Assembly (NCBI GenBank): GCA_003164275.1
Contig: PLSY01000130.1
Span: 1 to 5,174, forward strand
DNA length: 5,174 nt
DNA from: Acidimicrobiaceae bacterium
Lineage (GTDB): Bacteria; Actinomycetota; Acidimicrobiia; Acidimicrobiales; RAAP-2
Reading direction: 5' to 3'
The position numbers and the translations under genes are program-made. Positions 4,689 to 5,174 of this stretch are shown here, piece by piece. The notes under the pieces are model-generated. The model was not told where the DNA came from, did no database searches, and saw nothing but the letters and a program-made list of their open reading frames with translations. Every line of letters starts with the position of its first letter. Position 1 is the stretch's first letter.

Positions 4689-5174
4689 CTAACTCGTAAG
4701 CCAGATCGGAATGCTTCCAACCCCTCCACCACATACGTCGTGTAGTTGCAGGGTCACAGTGTTCTTTCCGGGATCGAACAGCCCGGAAACGTTGAATGGT
4801 CCCTCGTAGTAATCAGCAGAACAGCCTCCGTCGAAGTCGTTACTAAACGTTGAGGTCGAACCGTCCTTGTGAGTGACAGTAAGAGTCAACCCGTCGTCCA
4901 CAATAACAGGTGCCGCAGATCCATTTGTGCCACTCCCCGCCAACTGGAGAAACTCCCCCGACTCATAGTTCATCGACCAGGACGAATCATAGAATGTCTC
5001 CCCCTGCGTCACCACGGGCATTTCAGGGATGAATGGGGCTAATAAGAATGGTACTGATTTGATTGCCGCTCCGCCCTCATCGACAGTGACGGATTCGGTC
5101 ACCTTGTTCTTTCCAGACACCGTCAGTGTGAACTTCAAGGAGAGTGCTCCCTTCTTCGAGTTGGCGGGGATGCT
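4689..5174 (-). CDS. Secreted beta-sandwich protein, C-terminal part (5' end outside window)
   Basis: The frame is open from the right edge (5174) to TAG at 4691-4689, giving 161 residues of a longer protein; the in-frame TTG at 5138 lies inside a domain and is not the start. Residues 1-33 (SIPANSKKGALSLKF, then TLTVSGKNKVTESVTVDE) are the last strands of an Ig-like module that aligns with the PANTGKKPVQYTFSLSIVG segment of the neighbouring NlpC/P60 protein. Residues ~34-161 form a Gly/Ser/Asp-rich beta domain with FSNDFDGGCSADYYEGPFN and a final FDPGKNTVTLQLHDVCGGG strand. Two cysteines (fragment residues 118 and 148) probably form a disulfide, as expected outside the cell. No catalytic residues are recognised in this part. 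It lies 77 bp upstream of the NlpC/P60 gene on the same strand and likely belongs to the same secreted or envelope locus. A binding or adhesion role is inference. Confidence 0.85.
   Translation of the reverse strand, partial: SIPANSKKGALSLKFTLTVSGKNKVTESVTVDEGGAAIKSVPFLLAPFIPEMPVVTQGETFYDSSWSMNYESGEFLQLAGSGTNGSAAPVIVDDGLTLTVTHKDGSTSTFSNDFDGGCSADYYEGPFNVSGLFDPGKNTVTLQLHDVCGGGVGSIPIWLTS

Noticed and set aside
4612..4734. A 41-residue N-terminal extension of the NlpC/P60 protein from a start at 4734
   Set aside because: The extension would overlap the end of the previous gene and precede the signal peptide with Trp/Arg-rich sequence. GGGGGAG 6 bases before ATG 4611 supports the shorter form.

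Overview
This GC-rich window looks chromosomal and actinobacterial (Actinomycetota). An uncultured acidimicrobial-type lineage is possible, because secreted proteins built from tandem 'GYxLVGSDGGVFxF' repeats are familiar there. That placement is inference from protein style; no rRNA, tRNA or phylogenetic marker is present.

Layout. Positions 1-863 (+) hold the C-terminal part of a secreted protein: the end of a fibronectin type III-like domain, a seven-proline linker, and six tandem repeats of about 42 residues running to the stop codon. Every other gene is on the minus strand and converges on it. A short gap (864-989) contains a strong hairpin and one arm of an 11-bp inverted repeat. Then, read right to left on the minus strand, come: the 3' end of a secreted beta-sandwich protein (5174-4689, truncated by the window edge); a complete secreted NlpC/P60-type cysteine peptidase with Ig-like C-terminal modules (4611-3229); a protein resembling uracil-DNA-glycosylase-like hypothetical proteins (3093-2377); a 101-residue charged helical protein with a very strong ribosome binding site (2304-1999); a small unrecognised protein of up to 109 residues (1963-1634); and a 184-residue protein with one N-terminal membrane segment (1544-990).

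How the genes relate. The two rightmost minus genes share an Ig-like module, so they look like parts of one secreted cell-envelope locus, as does the plus-strand repeat protein at the other end. Between them lie four small minus-strand genes of unrelated, intracellular or membrane type. They are spaced 35-90 bp apart and could form one transcription unit starting in the leader upstream of 3093. That leader carries a perfect 7-bp hairpin whose downstream arm could also pair with the Shine-Dalgarno region of the glycosylase-like gene. The four-gene cluster is the least explained part of the window. The sequence alone does not show that it is a functional system. No CRISPR array, transposase, integrase, tRNA or rRNA was seen.
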